Below, piece by piece: positions 1 to 8,600 of a DNA stretch of 64,000 nucleotides (positions within the stretch are counted from its first letter, which is position 1; every line of letters starts with the position of its first letter). The notes beneath the pieces are model-generated. The model did not search any database and had not been told where the DNA came from. It saw nothing but the letters and a program-made list of their open reading frames with translations. The stretch is from Kuafuiihalomonas sp039024635 (GTDB lineage Bacteria; Myxococcota; Kuafuiibacteriia; Kuafuiibacteriales; Kuafuiibacteriaceae), in NCBI GenBank assembly GCA_039024635.1, contig JBCCQA010000005.1, positions 124,001 to 188,000 on the forward strand, written 5' to 3'. Made by a program: the position numbers and the translations under genes.

Positions 1-104
1 ACGCTGCGAGAGGACGGGAACTGGACCCCGGCCACGATGTGAATCGACCCCAGCCTGAGCTGACGAACGTGTCGCTGAGTGCCGACGAAGCCCAGAACGC
101 TCAT
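1..104 (-). CDS. Partial small protein of the integrated element
   Basis: An ATG at 104 (minus strand) overlaps the stop of the upstream gene in an ATGA arrangement, and the frame stays open for 34 codons to the window edge. The visible start reads MSVLGFVGTQRH. No function is recognisable. It is included because it continues the overlapping-gene chain that begins with the integrase, so it is probably translationally coupled. The 3' end lies outside the window. Confidence 0.5.
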   Translation of the reverse strand, partial: MSVLGFVGTQRHVRQLRLGSIHIVAGVQFPSSRS

Positions 105-403
105 GACTCCGCCTCCCACCTCTTGGCCGCCTCACGAAGTACGCGCGACCTCGTCAGTTGCTCGTCGGCCAAAGCCTCGTATCTCTCAGCGATTTGCTTT
201 AGTTCTCGACCGACGGCAGCGATGGCTTCCGGCTCGGTGTCAAACTCTCCGATCAACGACCTCCCCATGTCCGAGCGAACCAGCCACCTAGTTCGACCGT
301 CATAGGTTTTCTGCCAGACGCTCAAGCTAAACGTTCCCACGGACGCGTGGTCATCAATGCCCGTATCGATCGCACGGACCTTGGACTCGATCGCTATGTT
401 CAT
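101..403 (-). CDS. Hypothetical protein of the integrated element (100 aa)
   Basis: I do not recognise this family. It starts with ATG at 403, overlapping the stop of the preceding gene by 4 nt (ATGA), and its own stop overlaps the next start the same way. The first half looks beta-rich, with an aromatic stretch around residues 25-45. The second half (about 55-98) is charged and helical, with many Glu, Arg and Ala. No signal peptide or membrane segment is present. Gene coupling and size are typical of accessory phage or satellite genes. Confidence 0.6.
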   Translation of the reverse strand: MNIAIESKVRAIDTGIDDHASVGTFSLSVWQKTYDGRTRWLVRSDMGRSLIGEFDTEPEAIAAVGRELKQIAERYEALADEQLTRSRVLREAAKRWEAES

Positions 404-606
404 GACTTGGCCTCCGAAAGCTGGCGCGCAGCGTTGGCGGCCATCTCCAATGACTCGGCGAGCTCTGTGGCCTCATCGGCGGTCAGCGAGAGCTTGGTCT
501 CTTCAATGCTAAGAAGGACGTCATCGGCGTCGATGAGCTCGACCCGCACCTCGGTCTCTTCGTCGGGATCGACGGTGTGCACCGCCATGGTCACGCAGGT
601 GATCAC
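400..606 (-). CDS. Hypothetical acidic protein of the integrated element (68 aa)
   Basis: This is a small acidic protein of unknown function. The start is GTG at 606, which overlaps the stop of the upstream gene (GTGA). The N-terminal half is a possible beta segment and residues 40-66 are an Ala/Glu-rich predicted helix. ATG codon 7 is an alternative start, but the GTGA overlap fits the pattern of the whole chain. Confidence 0.55.
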   Translation of the reverse strand: MITCVTMAVHTVDPDEETEVRVELIDADDVLLSIEETKLSLTADEATELAESLEMAANAARQLSEAKS

Positions 607-1136
607 GCTGCCTTCTCCGGGTCGTTCTTCGCCGGGAACATCTCCAACTGCGAGACCGACTTCGCGACGTCCGACAGCTGCTGCTGCTCGATGGAGTTGC
701 TGCCATGGGCGCGTGCCACCTCGCTATAGCCGCTGACGATGAGGTCCGGCTTCCGTGTACCAAGCCGCGGCTGGTCCTCCTTGCCGGGCACGTCGAGCCT
801 TTCGACACTCGCCAGCTGGTGGTGAGCGCCGGCCTGCGCTTGGCCCTTTGTGGCATTGGCCTCGAAGACCGCGCACATTATGAAGCGAAGGTGCGCGTCG
901 GGCAGGCCCTCAAGCTGCCGAAGCTGTCGCTCAGCCTTGGTCAAGATCTCGACGCGTCCGACGATGGGTCGACCGTCTTTGACCAAGGCGACGTCCTGGC
1001 CGTCCTTGGTCTTTCGCTCGATGTAACACAGCACCTTGACCTTGGGCTCGGCGAGCCATCCCGGAAGATGGTTCTTGAGGACAGAGTCCACAGCGGACTC
1101 CATCTTGTTGGTGGGCTCTTCTAGATCGTTGGACAT
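603..1136 (-). CDS. Hypothetical protein of the integrated element (177 aa)
   Basis: The start was set at ATG 1136 rather than the longer open frame to 1271, because GGAGGA lies just upstream of this ATG and the extension would overlap the preceding gene in low-complexity sequence. The protein is soluble and mixed alpha/beta, with a basic middle and a C-terminal segment that includes QLEMFPAKND. The family is not recognised. It is the only gene in the chain preceded by a short gap (22 nt) and its own clear ribosome-binding site, so it may be translated independently of its neighbours. Confidence 0.65.
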   Translation of the reverse strand: MSNDLEEPTNKMESAVDSVLKNHLPGWLAEPKVKVLCYIERKTKDGQDVALVKDGRPIVGRVEILTKAERQLRQLEGLPDAHLRFIMCAVFEANATKGQAQAGAHHQLASVERLDVPGKEDQPRLGTRKPDLIVSGYSEVARAHGSNSIEQQQLSDVAKSVSQLEMFPAKNDPEKAA

Positions 1137-1158
1137 GTTTCCTCCGTGGTGAAGGGCG

Positions 1159-1338
1159 TCAGGGGGACGCCTCTGCGATTTCGATGACGACGCGCCGGTA
1201 GACGAGTCGTCCCCAGCACTGGACTTGCTTCTCGCTGAGGCCTTCGACGTCGATGCGCCTGCCGTCCTCAAGCATGAGGGCGACGCTTGGGGCGCCGCGG
1301 CGCTCGCCGACCTCCAGGACCTCAGCGAGGACCTTCAT
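1159..1338 (-). CDS. Hypothetical small protein of the integrated element (59 aa)
   Basis: The protein begins MKVLAEVLEVG. ATG 1338 was chosen because it overlaps the previous stop (ATGA); an upstream in-frame start at 1353 would lie inside the preceding gene. The sequence alternates hydrophobic and charged residues, suggesting a small beta-barrel-like fold, but no family is recognised. Confidence 0.5.
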   Translation of the reverse strand: MKVLAEVLEVGERRGAPSVALMLEDGRRIDVEGLSEKQVQCWGRLVYRRVVIEIAEASP

Positions 1339-1529
1339 GGCACTGCATCCCAATCAGGCTCGAAGCGATCAGGCTGACCGCACGACTCCCTTGTGCAATG
1401 GACCATGACGCCCCAGCCCTTGCCCCAAAGGCCGTAGCAGCCTTGAAGCTCGGCGCCGCAGTGCTGGCATAGGCCTTCGACGGGAGTCCGCGGGATGTCT
1501 TCGGTGATGGGCTGGCTCGACTCACTCAT
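1335..1529 (-). CDS. Small zinc-ribbon-like protein (64 aa)
   Basis: Two cysteine groups are visible, a CxxC near residues 21-24 (CQHC) and a CxxxxC near residues 46-51 (CTRESC). They are separated by a glycine-rich aromatic segment, which is consistent with a small zinc-binding fold. ATG 1529 overlaps the previous stop by 4 nt, so the much longer upstream extension to 1700 was rejected. The function is unknown. Small zinc-ribbon proteins are common among phage and mobile-element accessory genes. Confidence 0.55.
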   Translation of the reverse strand: MSESSQPITEDIPRTPVEGLCQHCGAELQGCYGLWGKGWGVMVHCTRESCGQPDRFEPDWDAVP

Positions 1530-2011
1530 GCCAACCTCGCGCCGGCTGGCGGGTTCAGACGGTTGGGGTTGCATGTCGGGCAGGCGACAGGCTGGACGAT
1601 GCCCATGCGGACGGCGAAGTCGCTCCCCGGGGGGAGTTTGGCCCAGTGCGACCAAGGCTCCCGGTCGGTGCTGTTGGCGACCCATCCTTCGCCGGCGCAC
1701 TCTCGGCAGGGCTTGGGACCGGGAACTTCGCGCCCATCAGCGGCCAGCGGGGCAAGAGCGAGCGTTCGGTCTCCCTCCTCGGCAAGTCGAACGCACATGG
1801 CCATGACCTGGACGAGCTCGACGCGGGCTTCGTCGTAGGACCCTCTGCCTTCGCGAAGCTGCAGGATGGCTTTCGTGAGCTCTCCCACTTCCTCGTGGAG
1901 GGCGTGCAGGGTTGGATTGTCGCCCTCCGGGAAGAGCTTTCGCGCGCGCTGGACTTCCTCTTCGACTTCCAAGGCGAGGCGGTCCCAGTGGATCGTGACG
2001 GCGTTGATCAC
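1526..2011 (-). CDS. MazG-like helical protein with C-terminal zinc finger (161 aa)
   Basis: The N-terminal ~90 residues resemble the all-alpha MazG/NTP-pyrophosphohydrolase fold: an EEVGEL motif, then a helix with ELVQ where an ExxD metal site would normally be. The C-terminal part carries CRECAGEGW (CxxCxGxG, like the DnaJ zinc centre) and a second CPTC pair. If active it would hydrolyse nucleoside triphosphates, but the ELVQ sequence makes activity uncertain. GTG 2011 forms a GTGA overlap with the previous stop; ATG 2047 is the alternative start and would overlap by about 40 nt. Confidence 0.55.
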   Translation of the reverse strand: MINAVTIHWDRLALEVEEEVQRARKLFPEGDNPTLHALHEEVGELTKAILQLREGRGSYDEARVELVQVMAMCVRLAEEGDRTLALAPLAADGREVPGPKPCRECAGEGWVANSTDREPWSHWAKLPPGSDFAVRMGIVQPVACPTCNPNRLNPPAGARLA

Positions 2012-2211
2012 CGCTTCACCGCCTTCACGGACGACGGAGGCGCCCACAAATCGACAGGACCACCGTTCGCCTTAGCCAGAGCCAGGTCGCCGTTCGACGT
2101 CGTGTGGAGGACGAAGAACCTATCGCCAGGACGCGCCAAGCCCAGCGTGTCGGCCATGATGTGACCCGTGCGCGTGATCTCGACCAGGTCCCCAGGCTCG
2201 TAGTCGCTCAC
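2008..2211 (-). CDS. Hypothetical small protein, SH3-like (67 aa)
   Basis: The pattern GDLVEI followed by a turn and GDRFFVL, and a later short beta segment, suggests a small SH3/KOW-like barrel; this is a fold guess only. The start ATG 2211 overlaps the preceding stop (ATGA) and the stop overlaps the GTG of the next gene. There are no membrane segments. The role in the element is unknown. Confidence 0.55.
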   Translation of the reverse strand: MSDYEPGDLVEITRTGHIMADTLGLARPGDRFFVLHTTSNGDLALAKANGGPVDLWAPPSSVKAVKR

Positions 2212-2645
2212 AGGCCCACCGCCTCAAGCATGTCGGCGGCCTCAAGGTAGACCGCCCAAGGAGCCCGCATCTTGTTGGGGTCAAGGTAGTCACTAATGTG
2301 ACGGTAGACGCGCCCCATCGCCTTGCGCTGCTCAACCGATGCGGCAGCTACTGCGTGGCCAAAGTCGCCCGTACGCAGGCCGTCCAATCGGTAGGCCCAC
2401 CCATGCTCTTCCGAGCAAGAGAACACGGTGTGCTGCAACGGGGTGTCGAGCGATTTCGCCATGACAGAGCCTGCAAGACAAACTGCGCATCGCTTAAGGT
2501 GATCGTGCCAAGTGTGCCACTTGTTCATGCGCATGATATAGTTGGGGTCTGCCTCGCAAAGCTTGGCGTCCTTGACGGCCAGCCGGAGGAGTCGGCTGTC
2601 GGGCATGAGGTTCAGCTCTGCGTTCGTGTAGTGTCGGGTCTTCAT
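2208..2645 (-). CDS. Hypothetical phage-type protein with Cys motif (145 aa)
   Basis: ATG 2645 overlaps the integrase stop (ATGA). The much longer open frame to 3014 lies inside the integrase gene and was rejected. The protein contains HDHLKRCAVCLAGSVMA around residues 47-63, a combination that I associate with small hypothetical phage proteins, although no function is known to me. The C-terminal region is helical. It is the first gene after the integrase and is probably translated by coupling to it. Confidence 0.6.
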   Translation of the reverse strand: MKTRHYTNAELNLMPDSRLLRLAVKDAKLCEADPNYIMRMNKWHTWHDHLKRCAVCLAGSVMAKSLDTPLQHTVFSCSEEHGWAYRLDGLRTGDFGHAVAAASVEQRKAMGRVYRHISDYLDPNKMRAPWAVYLEAADMLEAVGL

Positions 2646-3787
2646 GGGAACAGCTCCAGTTGTTCGGGTGAGCGGCCGAAGGGCAGGCGCATCCGCCGCA
2701 TCTGGGCGCACTGCCAATCCCAGCCGGGGTGAGAGTAGATATCGGCGGACGAACGGGCGGACTTCGCGTGGGTCCAAAGTCGCGCCGCTTCCGAGATCCC
2801 GACCTCCGCCGCCGCCGTGATGAACGAGTGCCGGATATCGTGAAGCCGCATGGGCGGCAGACCGACCAGGGCTAGATGCCGCTGAAAGCGAGCCTGCACG
2901 TAGCTCTGAGACCGGGGCCGGTGGTCGCGCTTCGCCCGCTGGGGCGAAGGGAAGAGAAAGTCCGTCTTGGTCGGGGCCCGACCGTGCGCTCGCCTCCAAC
3001 CCCGCTGGGCCCAATGCTCAAGCAGACCGGCCAGGGCAGGGTGCACCGGGATTCGACGGGTCGCCCCAGTCTTGGTCTCGCCCACGGCCTTCGTGTGGGA
3101 GTTCCAGGTCCGCCGGACGTGGAGCGTTCCAAGGGGCCTGGTCGACCGTGACCAGTCTTTGAACTGGAGCCCGAGGCCCTCACCCATGCGGACGCCGGCC
3201 GCGATGAGGACGGCATAAAAGGTCCTCGAGACCGCATCGACCGACTCGCTCAGGGCGAGCCGGCTTAGCCTCGGCAGCGTCTCGACGTGGGGCCTGAACT
3301 CAGGCCGAAGCTTCTTGGTCGGCCAAGCAGAGCGGGGCAGGTGGGCGAAGGGGTCTTCGGTCAGGTAGCCGAGCTCGAGGACCCGGCGGACCACACGGCG
3401 CGCCGCCCAGCGCCAGCCGAGGATCCGGCTCGGGCTGTACTTCTCGCCGTCGGCCCGTGTCCTCGAGCACGCCCAGCGGGCCCAGGCAGATAGGATAGGG
3501 GTGTCCAGCTGGTCGACGGGCAGGCCCCCGACCGCGGCCGTGAAGAAGGAGACCGCGGAACGAAATTCGTCCGCGGAGCGGTATCCAGCCCGCCGATCTT
3601 CGGCGAGCATCTCCTCGACGAGCGCCCCAAACGTGGGCGCCTCGGTGCCGGGAGCGATGAGGTGAGCTTTCAGATTTGGATGAAGAACCATCTCGGCAGG
3701 ATGGCTTGCCCTTTTTGGAGCCTGCACGGCCCGTTCGGGCGCCTCGAGAGACAAAGCCCCGTCTGTGATCGCGATCGCCGAGCTCAC
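2642..3787 (-). CDS. Tyrosine recombinase / phage-type integrase
   Basis: This is a site-specific recombinase of the tyrosine (lambda-integrase) family, 381 aa. The catalytic set is complete: R200 (AGVRMGE), K239 (ETKTGA), H316 and R319 (LHDIRHSF), H340 (LWTHAK) and the nucleophile Y351 (ADIYSH). Residues about 50-150 form the helical SAM-like core-binding domain. It would cut and rejoin the element ends at an att site. It is first in a co-directional chain of overlapping small genes, so it is probably co-transcribed with them. The start is GTG 3787 with a weak ribosome site; Met33 is an alternative. No tRNA or att repeat was recognised next to it. Confidence 0.92.
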   Translation of the reverse strand: MSSAIAITDGALSLEAPERAVQAPKRASHPAEMVLHPNLKAHLIAPGTEAPTFGALVEEMLAEDRRAGYRSADEFRSAVSFFTAAVGGLPVDQLDTPILSAWARWACSRTRADGEKYSPSRILGWRWAARRVVRRVLELGYLTEDPFAHLPRSAWPTKKLRPEFRPHVETLPRLSRLALSESVDAVSRTFYAVLIAAGVRMGEGLGLQFKDWSRSTRPLGTLHVRRTWNSHTKAVGETKTGATRRIPVHPALAGLLEHWAQRGWRRAHGRAPTKTDFLFPSPQRAKRDHRPRSQSYVQARFQRHLALVGLPPMRLHDIRHSFITAAAEVGISEAARLWTHAKSARSSADIYSHPGWDWQCAQMRRMRLPFGRSPEQLELFP

Positions 3788-3897
3788 TGGGCGACTCAGG
3801 CGGCTTCAGGGGTCCGATCGACGTCGGGCGCAGCGGATTCATCCACGGCGGTGGCGCCGCTAGTCCTTTCTTCCGCAAGATCGAAGCCGGAGCACTC

Positions 3898-4485
3898 ATG
3901 AATCGGCGCCGGGCTCGACCGACTCCATCCGAGATGCCCACTCATCCCGGCCGGGATCCGGCCGAGCATTCGATTGTCACGATGCCCGGGACGCAGGTGC
4001 GACCTCGGCCTACTCTGCTGCGGTGGAGCCTCTTGGCCCTCCCGCTCCTTCTAGGCGGGACATTGATTTGGTTCATGAGCGAGGGAGACGGTGTCCAGCC
4101 TCCGAGCGCCAACCCTCGGCCCCCCGCGCTGAACCCTGAAGCCTTGAAGCTTGCGCCGTCGCCATCCCTCCCTCGACCCGCCCCGCCCAAACGCCGCGGC
4201 CGGGGAGTAGTCGGAAAGAAGGCGGCTCCGCTCTCGCCCAAGCCCCCCAAGGCTCGAGTGCCGAGTGCCGAGTCTAAGGCGCAGGCCGCCGTCCGTCGGG
4301 CCATCGCCGCCCCCGACGACGCCGAGAAATTCGAGGCGGGACTGGCGGCGCTTCGCGCCTGGGCCAGGACCCTGCCCCCCGACGAGGCTACGAAGCTGGA
4401 GGCTGCGGTTCGCCGGGCAGAATTCACTTGGTCGGCCTCCGACCTTCAGCGCGCCCTTCACTCGGTCGCGGCCACCAAGCCGTAG
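3898..4485 (+). CDS. Hypothetical single-pass membrane protein, Pro-rich
   Basis: This 195-residue protein has a basic N-terminus, one transmembrane segment at about residues 42-60 (LLALPLLLGGTLIWF), a Pro/Lys/Arg-rich linker (about 66-125) and a C-terminal helical domain rich in Ala and charged residues. The topology is probably cytoplasmic N-terminus with the helical domain outside. GGAG sits 5 nt before ATG 3898. Its 3' end overlaps the convergent PEGA gene by 28 nt. The family is unknown. It lies between the integrase and the flotillin operon and may mark the first host gene beyond the element. Confidence 0.6.
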   Translation: MNRRRARPTPSEMPTHPGRDPAEHSIVTMPGTQVRPRPTLLRWSLLALPLLLGGTLIWFMSEGDGVQPPSANPRPPALNPEALKLAPSPSLPRPAPPKRRGRGVVGKKAAPLSPKPPKARVPSAESKAQAAVRRAIAAPDDAEKFEAGLAALRAWARTLPPDEATKLEAAVRRAEFTWSASDLQRALHSVAATKP

Positions 4486-5621
4486 GCCCCAACGCCGAGG
4501 GCCGCGCCCAACACCCAGCTGGGCCAGGGCACCGAACGACGGCGGTCGATGGTGAAGGCGCCCACGCTCCAGCCTAGCCCTGCCCCCAATAGGCCCGCGC
4601 CCACGGCGGCCAAGGGCGGCGTGCCCACGAGTCGTTCCCCCGTCGCGCAGTCTGGTCCTTCGAAACACACTAGCGCCTGGCCATCGGCTCGGGCCGCCGC
4701 CCATGCAAAGACCGTCGCGCTGGCGCCCACCGCCGCGATCCCGGTCCAGAAGGTGGTCCGACGTAGGTCCCGCGACAGCCTGGTCTCCGAGCGCCGTAGC
4801 GATGCCTCGACTCGCGTCGTTCGACCCGGCGCCACCTTAACCTCGGCCGAGAAAGGCAGGTGCTGATGAGCCTCGATTTTCAGCTCTCGTCGGCCAGAGC
4901 GAACGTCGACGATCTTCGTTTCCAGCTCCGCTCGCCCCAAGAGTCTGCCGTCGAGGCGAACGCTGGCCCCTTCGACCGATGAGCGAAGATCGATGCCGCC
5001 GAAAGGTTGGTGATGCTGATGGCGCTTCAATGCCCGGAGCAGATTGACGCTCAGCGCGGACTCGAGGAAAGTCTGCAGACCACGTACGTCCCTCAGTTCG
5101 TCGGAGCGAGTCGAGGCTACGATGGCGCGCTCGAAGACTTCCGTTTCCACGCGGTCTTTCCAGCCCGGTTTTCGGTCGGCCTCGTGGAAGCTCTCCAGGG
5201 CTAGGTCGGTGCTGACGAGCTGGAGAAGGACGCGATCCCCACGCTCGGGTGCCGTCAGTACGCCCACCACCAAGAGTAGTCGAGGGGTCTCGCGACCCGC
5301 GGCGCGGACCCTCATGGAGTGGGCCCGATAGGGCGCATGCGTGCCGTCCGGCCGCCGGAGACGCTCACGCTGGTAGTCAGGTCGGGCCTTTCGAACGACG
5401 CAGCTCAGCTTGCGTGCGCACTGATCCACGACCGCAGTGTCCATGGGCTCCACCCGCAGATCGGTTGAGGCGTCGAAGGCCTCGTCCAGTCCGCGGATGA
5501 TCTCGGAAAGACCGAGCCGACCTGAGGCCCCGGTTGGGGTCGTGAAGGCCACTGGGAGGGGGCGCCGATCTCCGGCTTCCAGCACGACCGCCGCGGCCAC
5601 GGCCAGCAAGACCGGCGTCAT
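4458..5621 (-). CDS. PEGA-domain exported/membrane protein
   Basis: The 387-residue protein begins with a hydrophobic signal segment (MTPVLLAVAAAVVL). After a mixed alpha/beta domain (about 20-200) comes a PEGA-like beta domain at about residues 215-275, with GASVRLDG and the SGRRELKIEA repeat pattern typical of surface sugar-associated PEGA proteins. Two hydrophobic segments follow near the C-terminus (about 290-310 and 335-385). ATG 5621 overlaps the stop of the giant ATPase gene (ATGA), so it is the last gene of the flotillin operon. The PEGA assignment rests on pattern only. Confidence 0.75.
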   Translation of the reverse strand: MTPVLLAVAAAVVLEAGDRRPLPVAFTTPTGASGRLGLSEIIRGLDEAFDASTDLRVEPMDTAVVDQCARKLSCVVRKARPDYQRERLRRPDGTHAPYRAHSMRVRAAGRETPRLLLVVGVLTAPERGDRVLLQLVSTDLALESFHEADRKPGWKDRVETEVFERAIVASTRSDELRDVRGLQTFLESALSVNLLRALKRHQHHQPFGGIDLRSSVEGASVRLDGRLLGRAELETKIVDVRSGRRELKIEAHQHLPFSAEVKVAPGRTTRVEASLRRSETRLSRDLRRTTFWTGIAAVGASATVFAWAAARADGQALVCFEGPDCATGERLVGTPPLAAVGAGLLGAGLGWSVGAFTIDRRRSVPWPSWVLGAALGVGAYGLVAATE

Positions 5622-8600
5622 GGCTTCTTGGCCTCGGCACGGGATATCGCGTTCCAGCGCAAGAGCTCTATGAGCTCCCTCAAAGGGGTGCCCAGGGCTC
5701 TTGCCTGCTCGAGGTGTTCGACGCTGCTCTGTGCCAAGGGCAGGATGGCCTTTTCCAGGGTCGCGAGGTGGGTGCGCAGGACGACCTCCAGATCTCCATT
5801 GGCTCCGTCCGCCGTTCGATCCGAGGATTCGGCCTCCAGCGCTGCTCGGATCCCTTCCAGCTGAGCGCCCAGGCCACTCAAGCTCGAGGTGACGCGTACA
5901 ACCGGGTCCTCGTCGTCGCCGCCCTGAAGCGTGCTACGACGAAAATCCGCTTTGATCTGATTCCAACGAGCGGCCTGGCTCTCGCTCATGCGCCCCCGCA
6001 TCTCCGCCAGCTTGAGCAAGTTCTGCTCCGCGCCCGTAGTCAGAGTCTGCGACTCGGATTCGTAGTGGTCTGTGATCAAGACCTCGATCTCTTCGTCGGT
6101 CATGGCTGCGACCACCTTCTCGGCCAGCCTGTTCATGTTTCGGTAGGAGCCCTGAAGTTTGAAGGGCGGCTCGGTTCGGTAGCGATCGTCCTGCGAAGCA
6201 GACTCGATATACTGAAGATTGACTGCGAGAAGAACAGACTGAATTCGTCGCAGATGCCGCAGGACAACCAAGATCTCTTCGATCTCGACTTGGGCATGGC
6301 TCCGTTCGAACTCCGTGCTCGAGACCTCTTCCCCTGCCGACATACGGATGAAGGCCCGCATGTCCTTCATCGAGCGCGCCACCACCGGGCTCAGGCTCGG
6401 GTTGGAGGTGATGCTATTTTCGATGTAGCTCGAAGCGAAGGCCTCGTCTCGTCCGGTAAGGACGTCACCGAGATTGTAGGTGTCGGCCCGGTTGGCTAGC
6501 ATGTCAGGGATCTGAAACTTCTCGCCCGACTCCGTGTATGGATTGCCGGCCATGACGACGGCGAACTTCTTTCCGCGAAGGTCATAGGCCTTGGAGCGGC
6601 CTCGCCACACGCCTTCGATGCGTCGCTGGCCGTCGCAGAGCGAGATGAACTTCTGCAGGAACTCGGGGTTAGTGTGCTGGATGTCGTCGACGTAGAGCAT
6701 GACGTTGTCCGACATCTCGAAGGCGAAGTTGACCCGTTCTACCTCTTGTCGGGCGGTAGCGTTGGAGGCGTCCTCGGGGTCGAGAGAACTCACTTGGTGG
6801 CCCAAGGCAGGGCCGTTGATCTTCATGAAGACCATGCCCAAGCGATTGGCCACGTATTCGACCAGGGTGGTCTTGCCGTAGCCAGGCGGCGAGACCAAGA
6901 GTAGCAGGCCCATCAGGTCGGTTCGCTTGGCGTCCCCCGCCGCGCCCAGCTGCTTGGCCAGATTGTCTCCGATGATGGGCAGGTAAACCTCGTCGATAAG
7001 ACGGTTACGGACAAAGGAAGACAGAATACGGGGCTGAAGAGCGTCCAATCTGAGCGCTCGACGCTCTCGCTCGAGCAGCTCGTGGCGAAGGCTTCGGTAG
7101 GCTCGATAGTCCGGGACACGCGCCTCCATGAAGGTGTGGAGGCGCTGACCGAATTCGTCCAGCCGCAGCTCCAGGCTCCGGTCCTGGATACGAGGGTGTT
7201 GTCCGAGGAGGCCCTCCACCCGGGCCGTCGTCGGGGCCGTACTCTCCTGACGATCGACTCGAGGGGCCAGCAGGACGGCCGCCGCCTCTAGTCGGAGAGG
7301 ATGGGCGTCCGGGTCGTGTCGCTCCACGAAAGCATCGATCCAGGCCAAGGCCAGCCCCAGTCGTTCCCCCAAGCGCTCGATGGACGACAGGTCCTCCTCG
7401 AAAGCGCGTCGACCGCCGTCCAGGTCCAGATGCTCCTCCAGGCGACGAACCAGCTCGACCGCCTCCCGGTTCACGACGAAGCGTGGATGGGCGGCGATCA
7501 TCTCTTCGACCAGGTAGCGGCCGGCGTCGAGGACGGGGTCGCCGGGGAGTCGGAGTTCATGGGCGTCGACGAAACGCCGCAGGGCGAGCTCCAGGTCCTC
7601 GGCCAAGCGACGCTCGGAGATGCTCCGATTTCCCCCCAGGCTGCTTCGAAGCCGTCCGAGTGAACTCGCTCTTCGATGAAGGCGCTCACGCTCCGCCGTC
7701 TCGCCGTGGGCCCACCACAGAGCGGCCAAGCCCCGCGCACCGGGTGGGAAGCGAAGCAGGCCCGCACCTTGGTGGAGGGCGACGAGCTGCTCCAGAATCC
7801 GCGCCGCGTCCAGGTCGTGCAGACCGCGCTCGTAGCCTTCTTCGTAGCTCTGGGCCGTCCGTTCTCGGATGATCTTCAACAGCCCTTCCCAGCCTCCGGC
7901 CGAGACCAGGGCTTCGAGGCCGCTCGCACCTTCAGCCTCGGCCTCGAACAGAACCCGGGCCGCCAAGTACTCGCTTCGATAGACCTCTCGATCCTCGGAA
8001 ACGAGAGGCTCGTCCCAAAAGCCGCGCGTCCGCTCGAAGGCGTTGTCGTCCACCTTCTCATGAAAGGCGGTCCCGGTGACGTGGAAGTACATGTCGCCGT
8101 CCTTGGGGACCATGGTGAGCTCGAAGGGGCGGCGGTTGACCGTAAAACGATGACGACCGAGCCGGATGAGGTCCTCTCCATTCTCGAAGAGCTCGCCCTT
8201 GTCGTGAAGGGTCCGAAGCGCCTCTCGGCGCAGAGCCTTCGCCTTGGCCTCGAGGTCGTCGGCTCGTACGCCTTCCTCCAGCTTTCGAAGGGACTCTACG
8301 AGCTGGCGAAGCTTGGCGATCATTGGATCCGAGGCGAAGTAGGCGTTGAGTGCATCTTCCTCGTCGAAGGACTGAGCTCGGCGGCGCATCCCGTCCAGGA
8401 TCCGCTCCGCGGCTGAAGCAAGGTTGCCCGCCTTGCGCTGACGAGCATCCAAGAGCTCTTGTTTCTTGCCGTTGAAGGCCTCGTAGATCTCTTCCCGACG
8501 GGCGGCCAAGTCTTCCAGGAACACGTCGAACTCACCGAAACGAGTCTCCAGCTCCTCCATTTGGATAAGCACTCGGCTCAGCTGCGAGTCGCAGGCCTCG

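Noticed and set aside
3788..3897. tRNA or att core next to the integrase
   Set aside because: No tRNA-like fold or flanking direct repeat was found on reading the gap; the left end of the element is outside the window.
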